Source of the DNA: an uncultured Clostridium sp.
Lineage (GTDB): Bacteria; Bacillota; Clostridia; Lachnospirales; Lachnospiraceae
Direction: 5' to 3'
Length of the DNA: 34,496 bases
Assembly (NCBI GenBank): GCA_947575275.1
Contig: CANPMS010000024.1
Coordinates: forward strand, 1-34,496
Shown: piece by piece, positions 1 through 7,102 of the stretch
Numbering within the stretch: position 1 is the stretch's first letter
Layout of the letters: each line of letters starts with the position of its first letter
Notes under the pieces: generated by a model
Database searches by the model: none
The model's input: only the letters and a program-made list of their open reading frames with translations
Told to the model about the DNA's origin: nothing
Position numbers and translations under genes: made by a program

Positions 1-17
1 CAGCATCTCTGCTTTTT
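1..17 (+). terminator. Possible right arm of an intrinsic terminator of an upstream gene (partial)
   Basis: The window opens with a GC-containing stretch ending in five T. This looks like the 3' arm and T-tract of a terminator whose left arm would lie outside the window. The pairing partner cannot be seen, so this is only suggestive. Positions 18-84 hold nothing else that I recognise. Confidence 0.3.
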
Positions 18-84
18 AAATATTTAGTTGTAACATATGTATTGTAATCCTACAAGGCGTTTGAGACCGTATACCATAAATCAC

Positions 85-113
85 TTGACAAATCTGTTGA
101 GGTGACGTAAAAT
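85..113 (+). promoter_or_regulatory. Sigma-A promoter of the met leader-metNIQ operon
   Basis: A consensus -35 TTGACA (85-90) is followed by a 17-bp spacer and a -10 TAAAAT (108-113), predicting a start near 120. The transcript would carry about 33 nt before the leader peptide start and about 275 nt before metN. I see no S-box or T-box consensus in this leader. Confidence 0.8.
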
Positions 114-152
114 ACGCCTAATAGCATACCTTAAGTGAAAGAGGAAACGAAA

Positions 153-251
153 ATGACTCAGAATAAATCCATGCAGATGAATATGGCTATAATGTGCGGC
201 ATGATGATGGATATGTGCCGTATGTTTGGATGCTTTAAAAATCAGATATAG
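153..251 (+). CDS. Methionine-rich leader peptide of metNIQ (32 aa)
   Basis: This short frame opens with ATG, preceded by an AGAGGA Shine-Dalgarno at 140-145 (7-nt spacing). It runs 32 codons to TAG at 249-251. Ten residues are Met (codons 1, 7, 9, 11, 14, 17-19, 21, 24) and three are Cys (15, 22, 27), so 13 of 32 are sulfur amino acids. It lies between a consensus promoter and the methionine importer metN, and its stop codon abuts the 5' strand of an alternative RNA stem. The composition, position and structures fit a regulatory leader peptide whose translation senses charged Met-tRNA. It shows no signal peptide or known domain. An alternative is a small metal-binding or membrane peptide, but the RNA geometry argues for a leader. 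Translation has not been shown. Confidence 0.75.
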   Translation: MTQNKSMQMNMAIMCGMMMDMCRMFGCFKNQI

Positions 252-341
252 TTGCATGGATTGTGAAGAAGAATCGTACAGAGAACCGGGGCAGGATACC
301 GGATATACCGTCGCAAGTCCATGCAGGCTTGCGGCATTTTT
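166..341 (+). promoter_or_regulatory. Ribosome-mediated attenuator with 1:2, 2:3 and 3:4 pairings
   Basis: Segment 1 (166-176, inside the peptide frame) pairs with segment 2 (252-262, directly after the stop codon) through 10 Watson-Crick pairs and one G-U. Segment 2 can alternatively pair with segment 3 (316-326) through 9 Watson-Crick pairs and two G-U. The core TCCATGCAG is identical in segments 1 and 3 (168-176 and 318-326). Segment 3 fills the loop and the end of the left arm of a terminator hairpin (310-335). A ribosome stalled at early Met codons would cover segment 1 and allow the 2:3 antiterminator. A ribosome at the stop codon would cover segment 2 and let the terminator form. The pairings are seen; the mechanism is inferred. 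Confidence 0.7.
310..341 (+). terminator. Leader terminator of the metNIQ attenuator
   Basis: The left arm 310-317 pairs with 328-335 (eight pairs, one G-U) around a 10-nt loop, followed by A and five T (337-341). It lies 53 nt upstream of the metN start, so it can only act as a conditional leader terminator. Confidence 0.65.
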
Positions 342-393
342 GCTGTATAAGGAAGTTTTCTGTAAAATAAGAACGAAGGGAGGAAGCGGGGAT

Positions 394-1428
394 ATGGCAG
401 CAGGGGAATCTATTATCCGTCTGAAAGGCATGGGGAAGGAATTTAAGACCGCAAATGGTTCGGTTGTGGCGCTTGATGATATTAATCTGGATATTTGCCG
501 CGGTGAGATTTTTGGAATTATTGGTTTGTCCGGGGCAGGAAAGAGCACGCTGGTCCGGTGTATCAATATGCTGGAAATACCCACTTCCGGGGAGGTGATT
601 TTTGAAGGTGAGAATCTGGCGGCATTAAGCGGGGCGCGCCAGAGGAAGGCACGTCAGTCTATGGGCATGATTTTCCAGCAGTTTAACCTTCTGTCTCAGC
701 GGAATGTACTGAAAAATATTTGTTTTCCCATGGAGATTGCAGGGACTCCAGAGAAGAAAGCGAGAGACCGCGCCATGGAGCTTTTAAAGCTGGTGGGATT
801 GGAAGAGAGAGCTAAGGCTTATCCCGCCCAGCTGTCCGGGGGACAGAAGCAGAGGGTGGCGATTGCAAGGGCAATCGCCACAAATCCGAAGGTGCTTCTC
901 TGTGATGAGGCGACGTCGGCGCTGGATCCCAATACAACCAAGGCAATCCTTCAGCTTATCCGGCAGATTAACCGAGATTTGGGGATTACCGTGATAGTTA
1001 TAACCCATGAGATGGCAGTGATTGAGGCCATCTGTGACCGGGTGGCGATTATCGACCGCAGCCATATCGCTGAGGTGGGGAAGGTATCTGAAATTTTCTC
1101 GGAGCCCAAGTCGAAAATCGGACGTCAGTTAATTTTAGGTGATGCAGTGACCAATGTGAAATTTGATAAATCCAAAAAGGTGCGTATTACCTTCGATGGG
1201 CGCGAGTCCATGGAGCCGGTTATCGCCAATATGATTTTAGCCAGCAAGGTTCCGGTGAATATCCTCTACGCATCTACAAAGGATATAGGCGGTACTGCAA
1301 TGGGGCAGATGATTATCCAGCTTCCTGAAGATGAAGCAGACGCCAGCCGCACCCTTCATTACTTAAAAACCGTAAAGATTCCATTTGAGGAGGTGACAGG
1401 AGATGACTTTGAGTCCACAGATTATTGA
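394..1428 (+). CDS. metN: Methionine ABC transporter ATP-binding protein MetN
   Basis: This is the ATPase subunit of the MetNIQ importer for methionine and its derivatives, 344 aa, a normal length for the family. The sequence shows Walker A GLSGAGKST (44-52), Q-loop Gln95/96, signature LSGGQ (148-152), Walker B VLLCDE (167-172), switch His205, and a C-terminal NIL domain (about 265-344) that in this family binds methionine and gives trans-inhibition. The start chosen is ATG 394, preceded by GGGAGG about 10 nt upstream. The frame is open 56 codons further up, but those would run through the leader terminator and part of the leader peptide region. The gene overlaps metI by 26 bp. Expression is probably governed by the upstream Met-codon attenuator. 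Confidence 0.97.
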   Translation: MAAGESIIRLKGMGKEFKTANGSVVALDDINLDICRGEIFGIIGLSGAGKSTLVRCINMLEIPTSGEVIFEGENLAALSGARQRKARQSMGMIFQQFNLLSQRNVLKNICFPMEIAGTPEKKARDRAMELLKLVGLEERAKAYPAQLSGGQKQRVAIARAIATNPKVLLCDEATSALDPNTTKAILQLIRQINRDLGITVIVITHEMAVIEAICDRVAIIDRSHIAEVGKVSEIFSEPKSKIGRQLILGDAVTNVKFDKSKKVRITFDGRESMEPVIANMILASKVPVNILYASTKDIGGTAMGQMIIQLPEDEADASRTLHYLKTVKIPFEEVTGDDFESTDY

Positions 1429-2068
1429 GCTAATCCGCAACGGAATCGGGGAGACGCTGTGCATGGTATTTATCTCCGCCATAGTTTCCTATATAATTGG
1501 AATTCCCCTTGGAATGATTCTGGTGGTAACGGACAAAGATGGAATCTGGCCGTTTCCGCTTTTGCAGAAGGCGCTGGGAATTGTGATTAACCTGCTTCGC
1601 TCCGTTCCATTTTTGATTCTTCTTATTATGATGATGCCGGTGACAAGAAAGATTGTGGGAACCAGTCTGGGCTGGCCGGCAGTGGTTCCGCCTTTGGTGG
1701 CTGCTGCTGCACCGTACATTGCCCGTATGGTGGAGTCCTCCTTTAAGGAGGTGGATGCAGGTGTTATTGAAGCGGCAAAATCCATGGGCGCCTCCACGTT
1801 TCAGATTATCTGGAAGGTGCTTTTGCCTGAGGCGAAGCCGTCCCTGTTAATTGGTGCAGCAATCTCCACCACTACAATCCTGGGCTACTCTGCTATGGCA
1901 GGCGCCGTAGGCGGCGGCGGTCTTGGGGGAATCGCTATTAATTATGGATACTACCGCTATCAGAGTGATATGATGTTTCTGACAGTCGCCATCATGGTCA
2001 TTATGGTTCAGATTATTCAGGAAGCGGGCATGAAACTGGCACGGGACAGTGATAAGCGTATCCGGTAA
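1403..2068 (+). CDS. metI: Methionine ABC transporter permease MetI
   Basis: This is the membrane permease of the methionine importer, 221 aa, with about five hydrophobic segments. The coupling EAA loop is at about 123-143 (EAAKSMGASTFQIIWKVLLPE) and contacts MetN. The start ATG 1403 lies inside the metN 3' end, just after AGGAGGT at 1388-1394, so translation is coupled. Family length and motifs are typical. The next gene in the operon is metQ, after a 92-bp gap in which I see no convincing terminator. Confidence 0.97.
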   Translation: MTLSPQIIELIRNGIGETLCMVFISAIVSYIIGIPLGMILVVTDKDGIWPFPLLQKALGIVINLLRSVPFLILLIMMMPVTRKIVGTSLGWPAVVPPLVAAAAPYIARMVESSFKEVDAGVIEAAKSMGASTFQIIWKVLLPEAKPSLLIGAAISTTTILGYSAMAGAVGGGGLGGIAINYGYYRYQSDMMFLTVAIMVIMVQIIQEAGMKLARDSDKRIR

Positions 2069-2160
2069 TGGATTTATCAGTCTCATGTGGTTTTTCCACT
2101 GCGGATTGTGGGCAAAATGCCAAATAAATCAAACTTTTTAAAAAGAGGAGGAAATGAATT

Positions 2161-3063
2161 ATGAAGAAATCAATCAGTATTATCACAGCAGCTGTTCTTG
2201 CTGCAACTGCGCTGACTGCCTGCAGCGGCAGCAAGCCTGCCCAGACCAGTGCAGAGGCAACAGAGTCCACGGTGGCAGATACTGCCACACAGGAGTCAAC
2301 CGGGGAAACTACGGCAGCAGAGACCCCGGCAGAGCTTAAGGAGATTGTGGTAGGTGCAAGTCCGGCTCCCCACGCAGAGATTCTGGAGGCAGTAGCCCCG
2401 GTTCTGGAGGAGAACGGATATAAGCTGGTAATCAAAGAGTATACGGACTATGTTCAGCCAAACCTGGCGTTGGACGCAGGTGACCTGGATGCCAATTACT
2501 TCCAGCATTATCCATATTTGGAGCAGTTTAATGAGGAGAACGGCACAAATATTGTGTCTGTAGCTGCAGTCCACTATGAGCCATTTGGCATTTATGCAGG
2601 GAAAACTGCAACGCTGGCAGATATTGCGGACGGCGCAAAGGTAGCGGTTCCCAACGATGCCACCAACGAGGCAAGAGCGCTGCTTCTTTTGGAGGCTCAG
2701 GGATTGATTGGGCTCACTGAGGGAGCGGGGCTTAACGCTACCAAGGCGGACATTGCCGAGAATCCGAAGAACCTGAATATTTTAGAGGTTGAGGCGGCTC
2801 AGATTCCCCGCTCTCTGCAGGATGTTGATATTGCGGTAATTAACGGAAATTATGCAATTGACGCAGGGCTTAAAGTGGCTGACGCGCTGGCAGTGGAGGC
2901 TTCTGATTCCGAGGCGGCTACCACCTATGGAAATATTTTGGCTGTCCAGGAGGGCAGTGAGAATGACGAGGCAATCAATGCACTGGTTGAGGCCCTTTCC
3001 AGCGATGAGGCGAAGACATTTATGGAGACAACTTACAACGGAGCTGTGGTACCGCTATTTTAA
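2161..3063 (+). CDS. metQ: Methionine-binding lipoprotein MetQ (NlpA family)
   Basis: This is the substrate-binding lipoprotein of the MetNIQ importer, 300 aa. A lysine-rich signal peptide ends in lipobox LTAC with lipidated Cys21. A Ser/Thr/Glu-rich linker (about 22-58) follows, then the NlpA fold, including the family segment around YTDYVQPNLAL and DANYFQH. The start ATG 2161 follows a strong GAGGAGG. Exported and anchored to the outer face of the membrane, it delivers L- or D-methionine to MetI/MetN. No key part of the family is missing. Confidence 0.95.
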   Translation: MKKSISIITAAVLAATALTACSGSKPAQTSAEATESTVADTATQESTGETTAAETPAELKEIVVGASPAPHAEILEAVAPVLEENGYKLVIKEYTDYVQPNLALDAGDLDANYFQHYPYLEQFNEENGTNIVSVAAVHYEPFGIYAGKTATLADIADGAKVAVPNDATNEARALLLLEAQGLIGLTEGAGLNATKADIAENPKNLNILEVEAAQIPRSLQDVDIAVINGNYAIDAGLKVADALAVEASDSEAATTYGNILAVQEGSENDEAINALVEALSSDEAKTFMETTYNGAVVPLF

Positions 3064-3095
3064 TCAGATAAGACAGAAAAGCTGAGGAGTATGAA

Positions 3096-3506
3096 ATGGA
3101 TTATATGGAAAATGATTATGGGAAGCCTCAGCAGAAACAGCAGGAGCAGTCGCCGAACGGTATGGCGACTGCTTCTCTGGTCATGGGAATCCTGGCTCTT
3201 GTGACCTGCTGTTGCTGGTATGGCGGGCTGATTTTCGGGGGATTGGGTATTTTGTTTGCTCTTTTGTCCCGAGGGAGTGGAAAAATGGAAGGCAGCGCCA
3301 CAGCCGGACTGATTCTTTCTATCACCGCGGTTGCTCTGGTAATTTTAGTCTGGAGCTTTCTTCTGTTGGCAGCGGTATCCAGTGAGTTATCGGACAGCCC
3401 CGGTACATTTGAGAATCTTCCCAATATGCCGGTGGAAGAGATGCTGCCGGATTGGGACAATGTAGTGTCAGTTCTGCGGCGGATTCCGGGAGGAAATGGT
3501 CTATGA
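3096..3506 (+). CDS. DUF4190-like small membrane protein
   Basis: This 136-residue protein has a Gln/Pro-rich cytoplasmic N-terminus (1-22). A Gly-rich hydrophobic segment (about 24-58, with a Cys triplet) and a second hydrophobic segment (about 68-93) follow, then an acidic tail. This two-helix layout, with a short Ser/Arg-Gly loop, resembles DUF4190. It starts at ATG 3096 after CTGAGGAG, 32 bp after metQ with no visible terminator, so it may be cotranscribed. Its TGA stop overlaps the ATG of the next gene (ATGA, 3503-3506), implying translational coupling. Function is unknown. Confidence 0.75.
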   Translation: MDYMENDYGKPQQKQQEQSPNGMATASLVMGILALVTCCCWYGGLIFGGLGILFALLSRGSGKMEGSATAGLILSITAVALVILVWSFLLLAAVSSELSDSPGTFENLPNMPVEEMLPDWDNVVSVLRRIPGGNGL

Positions 3507-4273
3507 TAGAAGGAAAGAAGACATCAGCTCAGATAAAGGCGATAGCCCGCCAGGCGCTGATGGGGAATTACGGGAAGCCTGTGGGAGCATCGATCATTAT
3601 GTATATGCTGAACGGTCTGTTCACCATGTTGCTCCTCGCTTTGGTGTTGCTGTTTGGTTCATTTATGTATGATGGGAGGGACTCTGGCGTCCTGGCTGCT
3701 GCTGTGATTCTGCTGCTGAGTTATGTGTTGTACCTGGGAATTGTGCAGGTACTTATGGCAGGTTATACCCGTATCTGCTATCAGATTGCGATGGGGAAGG
3801 AGTGCAGTATCAGTGACCTGTTCTATGGCTTTAAGCATCACCCAATGCGGTTTGTGGGATTATCGTGTTTACTGGTTCTTTCTTTAATAGTTGCAGTGTT
3901 ATTATCTCTGCCCTTGATGATATTGTCGGTTATTGCTATGGCAGAAGAGGTGATGCTTGGTCTTTTGTTGTATGTGCTTGGTATCATAGTAGAATTGGTT
4001 TTGATGATAGTTATCATATCCTGCTTCTTATTGGCAATTTTTATTCTGGTGGAGAATCCTGAGCGGACGCTGGGTGAAGTCTTCAGGATAAACTGGGAAC
4101 TGCTGCGGGGAAACTGGTGGCGAATCATCAGGCTGCAGCTGAGCTTTGTGGGTATTGCGCTTGTGGGCTTTCTCTCCCTCGGAATTGGTCTTTTATGGGT
4201 GACGCCATATCAGCTTTGCACCTATACCGTGTTTTACCGTACCTTGAAGGAGGAGCAGGAAATTCACAGGTGA
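3503..4273 (+). CDS. DUF975 family integral membrane protein
   Basis: This 256-residue protein has an N-terminal amphipathic segment rich in Lys/Ala/Gln, with the DUF975-like pattern RQALMGNYGK near residue 20. About five to six long hydrophobic helices follow. Between them is a short conserved-looking stretch (GEVFRINWELLRGNWWR) typical of the family before the last helix. The ATG at 3503 is preferred because it has GGGAGG 9 nt upstream and forms an ATGA overlap with the preceding stop; the frame is open 17 codons further upstream without an SD. DUF975 proteins have no established role. The coupling to the DUF4190-like gene suggests they act together. Confidence 0.8.
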   Translation: MIEGKKTSAQIKAIARQALMGNYGKPVGASIIMYMLNGLFTMLLLALVLLFGSFMYDGRDSGVLAAAVILLLSYVLYLGIVQVLMAGYTRICYQIAMGKECSISDLFYGFKHHPMRFVGLSCLLVLSLIVAVLLSLPLMILSVIAMAEEVMLGLLLYVLGIIVELVLMIVIISCFLLAIFILVENPERTLGEVFRINWELLRGNWWRIIRLQLSFVGIALVGFLSLGIGLLWVTPYQLCTYTVFYRTLKEEQEIHR

Positions 4274-4342
4274 TTGTATCAGAAGAGAACAGATAGTACG
4301 AAATACGCATAGAATACATTAAGGAAGTTTCAGGTGCATTCC

Positions 4343-4608
4343 ATGCGTATTTTTGATTTAAAAAAAAAGAAGTGATTAATGTCTGCGACTGCAGGCGTCT
4401 TGGGTATGTAGGTGATGTGGAGTTTGATCCAAAGACTGGCTGTATCACCCATCTGATTGTGCCGGGGCCCGGCTGTCTGTGCGGAATCTTTGGGCGTGAG
4501 AAGGAATTTATCATTCCGTTTTGTGATGTGTGCCAGATTGGAGATGACATTATTCTGGTGGAAATTAAAAAGCTTAAGGACGTTGAGAAAGCATGTAAGT
4601 TTGATTAA
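4343..4608 (+). CDS. YlmC/YmxH family PRC-barrel protein, apparently frameshifted at an A9 run
   Basis: From 4372 (GTG) the frame encodes a PRC-barrel protein beginning VINVCDCRRLGYVGDVEFD and ending near EIKKLKDVE, which is the YlmC/YmxH signature (about 80-88 aa, found in sporulating Firmicutes). The family's N-terminus, of the MRxxDL..KEVINV type, is present just upstream from ATG 4343 but in another frame. As written, ATG 4343 reads MRIFDLKKKK and stops at 4373-4375. One extra A in the nine-A run (4360-4368) would restore MRIFDLKKKEVINVCD. The possibilities are a sequencing or assembly indel, a slippage-dependent gene, or a recent inactivating mutation. GTG 4372 has no Shine-Dalgarno, so direct initiation there is unlikely. 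Confidence 0.7.
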
Positions 4609-4631
4609 GAATCGGGGGATGGAAAAATAAC

Positions 4632-4660
4632 TTGCGCATATCCGGCAGGTAAGGTAAAAT
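4632..4660 (+). promoter_or_regulatory. Candidate promoter for nrdR
   Basis: TTGCGC (4632-4637), a 17-bp spacer and TAAAAT (4655-4660) lie 62 bp upstream of the nrdR start. The -35 is weak. Short complementary arms CCGGCA (4642-4647) and TGCCGG (4688-4693) flank the start region; I cannot assign them a role. Confidence 0.4.
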
Positions 4661-4722
4661 AGATAAAATATGATTTTATGCAAGGTTGCCGGGAATGAGT
4701 ATAGAAACAGGAGGAAAAAGAG

Positions 4723-5175
4723 TTGAAATGTCCATATTGCAACGTGTCAGATACAAAGGTAATCGATTCCAGACCTGCAGACGATAACAGTTCTATCCGT
4801 CGTCGTCGTCAGTGCGTGGTGTGTGGAAAGCGTTTTACCACCTATGAGAAACTGGAGACGATGCCGCTTATGGTAATTAAAAAAGACCGGTCCAGAGAGG
4901 CTTATGACCGATCCAAAATTGAGTCAGGCGTTGTTCATTCCTGTCATAAGCGCCCGGTATCGACCCAGCAGATTAACTCTTTAATCGATGAGATTGAAAA
5001 TCAGATTTTCAATATGGAGGAGAAGGAGGTTGAGACCTCTGTAATTGGCGAGCTGGTAATGTGCAAGCTAAAACAGCTTGACGAGGTAGCCTATGTGCGT
5101 TTTGCTTCGGTGTATCGAGAGTTTAAAGATGTAAATACGTTTATGGAGGAGCTGGGAAAGCTTCTTAAAAAATAA
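4723..5175 (+). CDS. nrdR: Transcriptional repressor NrdR
   Basis: This is the ATP/dATP-sensing repressor of ribonucleotide reductase genes, 150 aa, full length. The zinc ribbon uses Cys3, Cys6, Cys31 and Cys34, with the basic SSIRRRRQC stretch between them. An ATP-cone domain follows (about 49-139, beginning VIKKDRSREAYDRSKI). The start is TTG 4723, with AGGAGG 8 nt upstream; the resulting MKCPYC N-terminus is exactly that of the family. No nrd genes are in the window, so its targets must lie elsewhere. Confidence 0.97.
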   Translation: MKCPYCNVSDTKVIDSRPADDNSSIRRRRQCVVCGKRFTTYEKLETMPLMVIKKDRSREAYDRSKIESGVVHSCHKRPVSTQQINSLIDEIENQIFNMEEKEVETSVIGELVMCKLKQLDEVAYVRFASVYREFKDVNTFMEELGKLLKK

Positions 5176-5193
5176 GTAAGGAGCAGCTTCAAA

Positions 5194-5706
5194 TTGATAT
5201 TGGAACAGTTTTACCCAAAGGAATGGCTGGAAAGTGTCTACATAATTGACTGGGAGGCAAGGCAAAAGCAGGGGCTCTGCGGGGTGATCTTTGATGTGGA
5301 CAACACCCTTGTGCCCCACGGAGCGCCCGCCAATGAGCAGGCGGTTGCGCTTTTTAGACATCTGCACGGGCTTGGAATAAAAACCTGTCTTTTATCGAAT
5401 AATAAGGAGTCCAGGGTGCGGGCATTTGCCCGCCAGGTGAATTCTCCTTATATCCACAAAGCGGGAAAGCCGGGGGTAAAGAATTATATGAGAGCAATGG
5501 AGATTATGGGAACGCAAAGGAGGACAACCCTTTTTGTGGGCGACCAGCTTTTTACTGATGTATACGGAGCCAATCGCTGTGGGATACATGGGATTTTGGT
5601 GAACCCAATTCATCCGAAGGAGGAAATTCAGATTGTCTTAAAGCGTTATCTGGAAGTAATTGTCCTCCACTTTTATAAAAAAAGAAGAAAAGAGACAGAC
5701 AGATGA
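5194..5706 (+). CDS. yqeG: YqeG family HAD-type phosphatase
   Basis: This 170-residue HAD-IIIA phosphatase shows motif I DVDNT (nucleophile Asp34, acid/base Asp36), motif II Ser68 in LLSNN, motif III Lys92 in AGKPG, and motif IV VGDQLFTDV (Asp117, Asp122). All catalytic positions are present. Start TTG 5194 has AAGGAG about 10 nt upstream. A second TTG two codons later is possible. The stop overlaps the aroE ATG (ATGA, 5703-5706). In many Firmicutes yqeG sits beside aroE; its physiological substrate is not established. Confidence 0.9.
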   Translation: MILEQFYPKEWLESVYIIDWEARQKQGLCGVIFDVDNTLVPHGAPANEQAVALFRHLHGLGIKTCLLSNNKESRVRAFARQVNSPYIHKAGKPGVKNYMRAMEIMGTQRRTTLFVGDQLFTDVYGANRCGIHGILVNPIHPKEEIQIVLKRYLEVIVLHFYKKRRKETDR

Positions 5707-6578
5707 CGATAAGCGGAAAGACGATGGTTTGCGGAGTGATGGGTTATCCGGTTGAGCACTCCCTCTCCCCTATGATGCATAACTTTTATTCGCAGCAGGC
5801 AGATGTGGATATGATTTATATACCGTTTCTTGTGGGAACAGGTGAGGTAAGACAAGCAGTAGAGGGTGCGTTTGCTCTAAATATCCAGGGAATGAATGTG
5901 ACCGTACCCCATAAGCAGGCGGTTATGGAATATCTGTCGGAGCTGGACGAAGATGCAAGGGCAATCGGTGCGGTGAATACGCTGGTACGGACGGAGAATG
6001 GCTATAAGGGCTATAATACAGATGCTTCAGGCATGTTGCGCGCCATGCAGGATGCAGGGATGGATCCAAGAGGAAAGACCTGTATTCTTCTGGGGGCAGG
6101 AGGCGCGGCGAAGGCGGCGGCTTATGTGATGGTAAAGGCAGAGGCGTCAAAGGTCTATGTGCTGAACCGGAATCTGCAGCGTGCAAAGCAGATGGCAGAT
6201 GATATAAACGGGCTGTTTGGACGGACAGCGCTTTTTCCTATGGAGCTTGACGGATGGAAGGAGATTTCCGAACGGAATTGCCTGGCGGTGCAGACTACCA
6301 GCGTGGGGATGTATCCCAATAAAGACCAGGCGGTAATTGAGGATTTGGCCTTTTATGAGAAGCTGGAAATGGCGTTTGATGTAATTTATACACCGGAAAC
6401 CACAAGATTCATGACTCTGGCGGCGTTTGCCGGAGCAAAGGCGGAAAACGGTCTTGGCATGCTGATCTATCAGGGCATTACCGCCTATGAGCTGTGGAAT
6501 CCTCAGGTGACAATCTCTCATGAAATGATTGAGAATGTACGTATTGAGATGCTGGAGTATCTGGGAGGGCGTGCGTAG
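5703..6578 (+). CDS. aroE: Shikimate dehydrogenase AroE
   Basis: AroE reduces 3-dehydroshikimate to shikimate with NADPH in the pathway to aromatic amino acids. The 291-aa protein has the substrate loop GYPVEHSLSPMMHN (Ser20, Ser22) and catalytic Lys71 in VPHK. It also has Asn92 in AVNT, Asp107 in NTDASG, nucleotide loop GAGGAAKA (131-138) and the NADP-phosphate-binding NRNLQR (155-160). The gene is coupled to yqeG by ATGA and is followed immediately by aroK, with zero nucleotides between stop and start. The Shine-Dalgarno is poor (purine-rich AGAAGAAAAGAG), consistent with reliance on coupling. Confidence 0.95.
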   Translation: MTISGKTMVCGVMGYPVEHSLSPMMHNFYSQQADVDMIYIPFLVGTGEVRQAVEGAFALNIQGMNVTVPHKQAVMEYLSELDEDARAIGAVNTLVRTENGYKGYNTDASGMLRAMQDAGMDPRGKTCILLGAGGAAKAAAYVMVKAEASKVYVLNRNLQRAKQMADDINGLFGRTALFPMELDGWKEISERNCLAVQTTSVGMYPNKDQAVIEDLAFYEKLEMAFDVIYTPETTRFMTLAAFAGAKAENGLGMLIYQGITAYELWNPQVTISHEMIENVRIEMLEYLGGRA

Positions 6579-7091
6579 ATGGGAGATAACATTATTCTGA
6601 TTGGATTTATGGGTGCGGGAAAGACAAGTGTGGGACAGGTGCTTGCGGCGCAGACGGGAATGCCGCTGGTGGATACGGATAAGATGATTGAGGAGGAGGC
6701 AGCGATGTCTGTCTCTGACATCTTTGCCGCCCATGGGGAAGCATCATTTCGCGAAACAGAGAGTGCTGTTTTAAGCAAGCTGCTTAAACGGACAGACCGT
6801 GCGGTAGTGTCAGCCGGTGGCGGACTGCCGCTTTCTGAGAAGAATCGTGAGATGTTAAAGGAGCTGGGAACAGTAGTATTTCTAAAGGTGAAGCCGGAGA
6901 CGGTGCTTGTGCGGCTCGCGGGCGATACGACGCGTCCCCTTTTGGCAGGGGATCATGTGGAGCAGAAGGTTCGGGAGTTATTAGACTACCGGAATCCGTT
7001 GTATGAAGAGGCAGCGGATATTATTATAGACGCGGATGAAAAAGAAACTGGGCAGCTTGTAACACAGATTTGCCGTGAGCTGGGGCTTTAA
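6579..7091 (+). CDS. aroK: Shikimate kinase AroK
   Basis: AroK phosphorylates shikimate at the 3-hydroxyl using ATP. The 170-aa protein shows Walker A GAGKTS (12-17), DTD (Asp34) and Arg58 in SFRETE for shikimate, the GGG loop (80-82), lid Arg119 in TTRPLL, and Arg138 in DYRNPLY. ATG 6579 follows the aroE TAG directly, with GGGAGGG inside the end of aroE as its ribosome site. Confidence 0.95.
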   Translation: MGDNIILIGFMGAGKTSVGQVLAAQTGMPLVDTDKMIEEEAAMSVSDIFAAHGEASFRETESAVLSKLLKRTDRAVVSAGGGLPLSEKNREMLKELGTVVFLKVKPETVLVRLAGDTTRPLLAGDHVEQKVRELLDYRNPLYEEAADIIIDADEKETGQLVTQICRELGL

Positions 7092-7102
7092 GGAGGGATA
7101 GG

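Noticed and set aside
30..49. A WalR-like pair TGTAAC / TGTAAT near the left edge
   Set aside because: The spacing is 8 nt instead of 5 and no wall-related gene is next to it.
226..393. Possible 56-residue N-terminal extension of MetN
   Set aside because: The extra codons overlap the leader peptide and the terminator hairpin and have no ribosome site. MetN has its normal length from ATG 394, which has a good Shine-Dalgarno.
85..393. S-box (SAM riboswitch) or T-box upstream of metN
   Set aside because: I could not find the conserved cores of either in the leader. The Met-codon attenuator explains the structures better.
4308..4315. Sigma-E-like -10 (CATAGAAT) upstream of the YlmC/YmxH gene
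   Set aside because: There is no acceptable -35 at the required spacing.
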